Shown in pieces: positions 6,171 to 6,222 of a stretch of DNA of 6,222 nt. Below the pieces are notes generated by a model that was not told the origin of the DNA, did not search any database, and saw only the letters and a list, made by a program, of their open reading frames with translations. How positions within the stretch are numbered: the stretch's first letter is position 1; each line of letters begins with the position of its first letter. Source of the DNA: Elusimicrobia bacterium RIFCSPLOWO2_01_FULL_64_13 (GTDB taxonomy: Bacteria; Elusimicrobiota; Elusimicrobia; 2-02-FULL-39-32); contig MGUT01000053.1 of the NCBI GenBank assembly GCA_001800095.1, forward strand, positions 4,559-10,780, given 5' to 3'. Both the position numbers and the translations under genes were made by a program.

Positions 6171-6222
6171 ATGAAAGTCCTCGTAACAGGCGGATGCGGA
6201 TTCATAGGTTCGAACACCGCGG
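6171..6222 (+). CDS. NAD-dependent epimerase/dehydratase, 5' end only
   Basis: Only the first 17 codons lie in the window, and the gene runs off the right edge. They read MKVLVTGGCGFIGSNTA, which contains the first beta strand and the GGxGFIG dinucleotide-binding loop (residues 7-13) that opens extended short-chain dehydrogenases such as GalE, RmlB and UDP-glucuronate epimerases. AAGGAG at 6155-6160 lies 10 bases before the ATG, and only 3 bp separate it from the methyltransferase stop, so it belongs to the same operon. It is likely to make a nucleotide sugar for the two glycosyltransferases upstream. The specific reaction cannot be told from this fragment. Confidence 0.88.
   Translation, partial: MKVLVTGGCGFIGSNTA

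Overview
The window is GC-rich bacterial DNA (strong C/G preference at third codon positions) with six complete genes that look intact, a seventh short complete gene of unknown function, and the first codons of an eighth. No tRNA, rRNA, CRISPR array, insertion sequence or phage gene is visible. Three promoters can be read as near-consensus sigma70-type sites. The lineage cannot be fixed from sequence alone. A high-GC, often uncultured Gram-negative phylum (for example Elusimicrobiota, or a deltaproteobacterial or acidobacterial relative) would fit the stand-alone response regulator, the YajQ protein and the radical SAM/glycosyltransferase cassette, but this is a guess.

Left part, minus strand (28-953): a two-gene unit. 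A REC-only response regulator is followed, through a GTGA stop/start overlap, by a 171-residue protein with one membrane segment and a long charged helical tail. The promoter (TTGACC, 17 bp, TATACT) ends so close to the regulator ATG that the transcript would be almost leaderless.

Middle (954-1557): a compact divergent promoter region, then yajQ on the plus strand. yajQ encodes a YajQ/DUF520 nucleotide-binding protein and has its own extended -10 promoter and a good Shine-Dalgarno sequence.

Right part (1607-6222, plus strand): an apparent operon with its own promoter (TTGAAA, 17 bp, TATACT), again right next to the first ATG. In order it encodes a cobalamin-binding-domain radical SAM enzyme, a CgeB-like glycosyltransferase (best start TTG), a GT4-type glycosyltransferase, a class I SAM-dependent methyltransferase, and the start of an NAD-dependent sugar epimerase/dehydratase. 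Genes overlap or lie 3-10 bp apart. Together they look like part of a locus building a methylated glycan or glycolipid for the cell surface, or a glycosylated secondary metabolite. The actual product cannot be named.

The points most worth a second look are the near-leaderless promoters, the two interlocked divergent promoters, a steady shift in Glu codon choice along the right-hand operon, and a rare-codon cluster exactly at the inter-domain linker of the GT4 enzyme.
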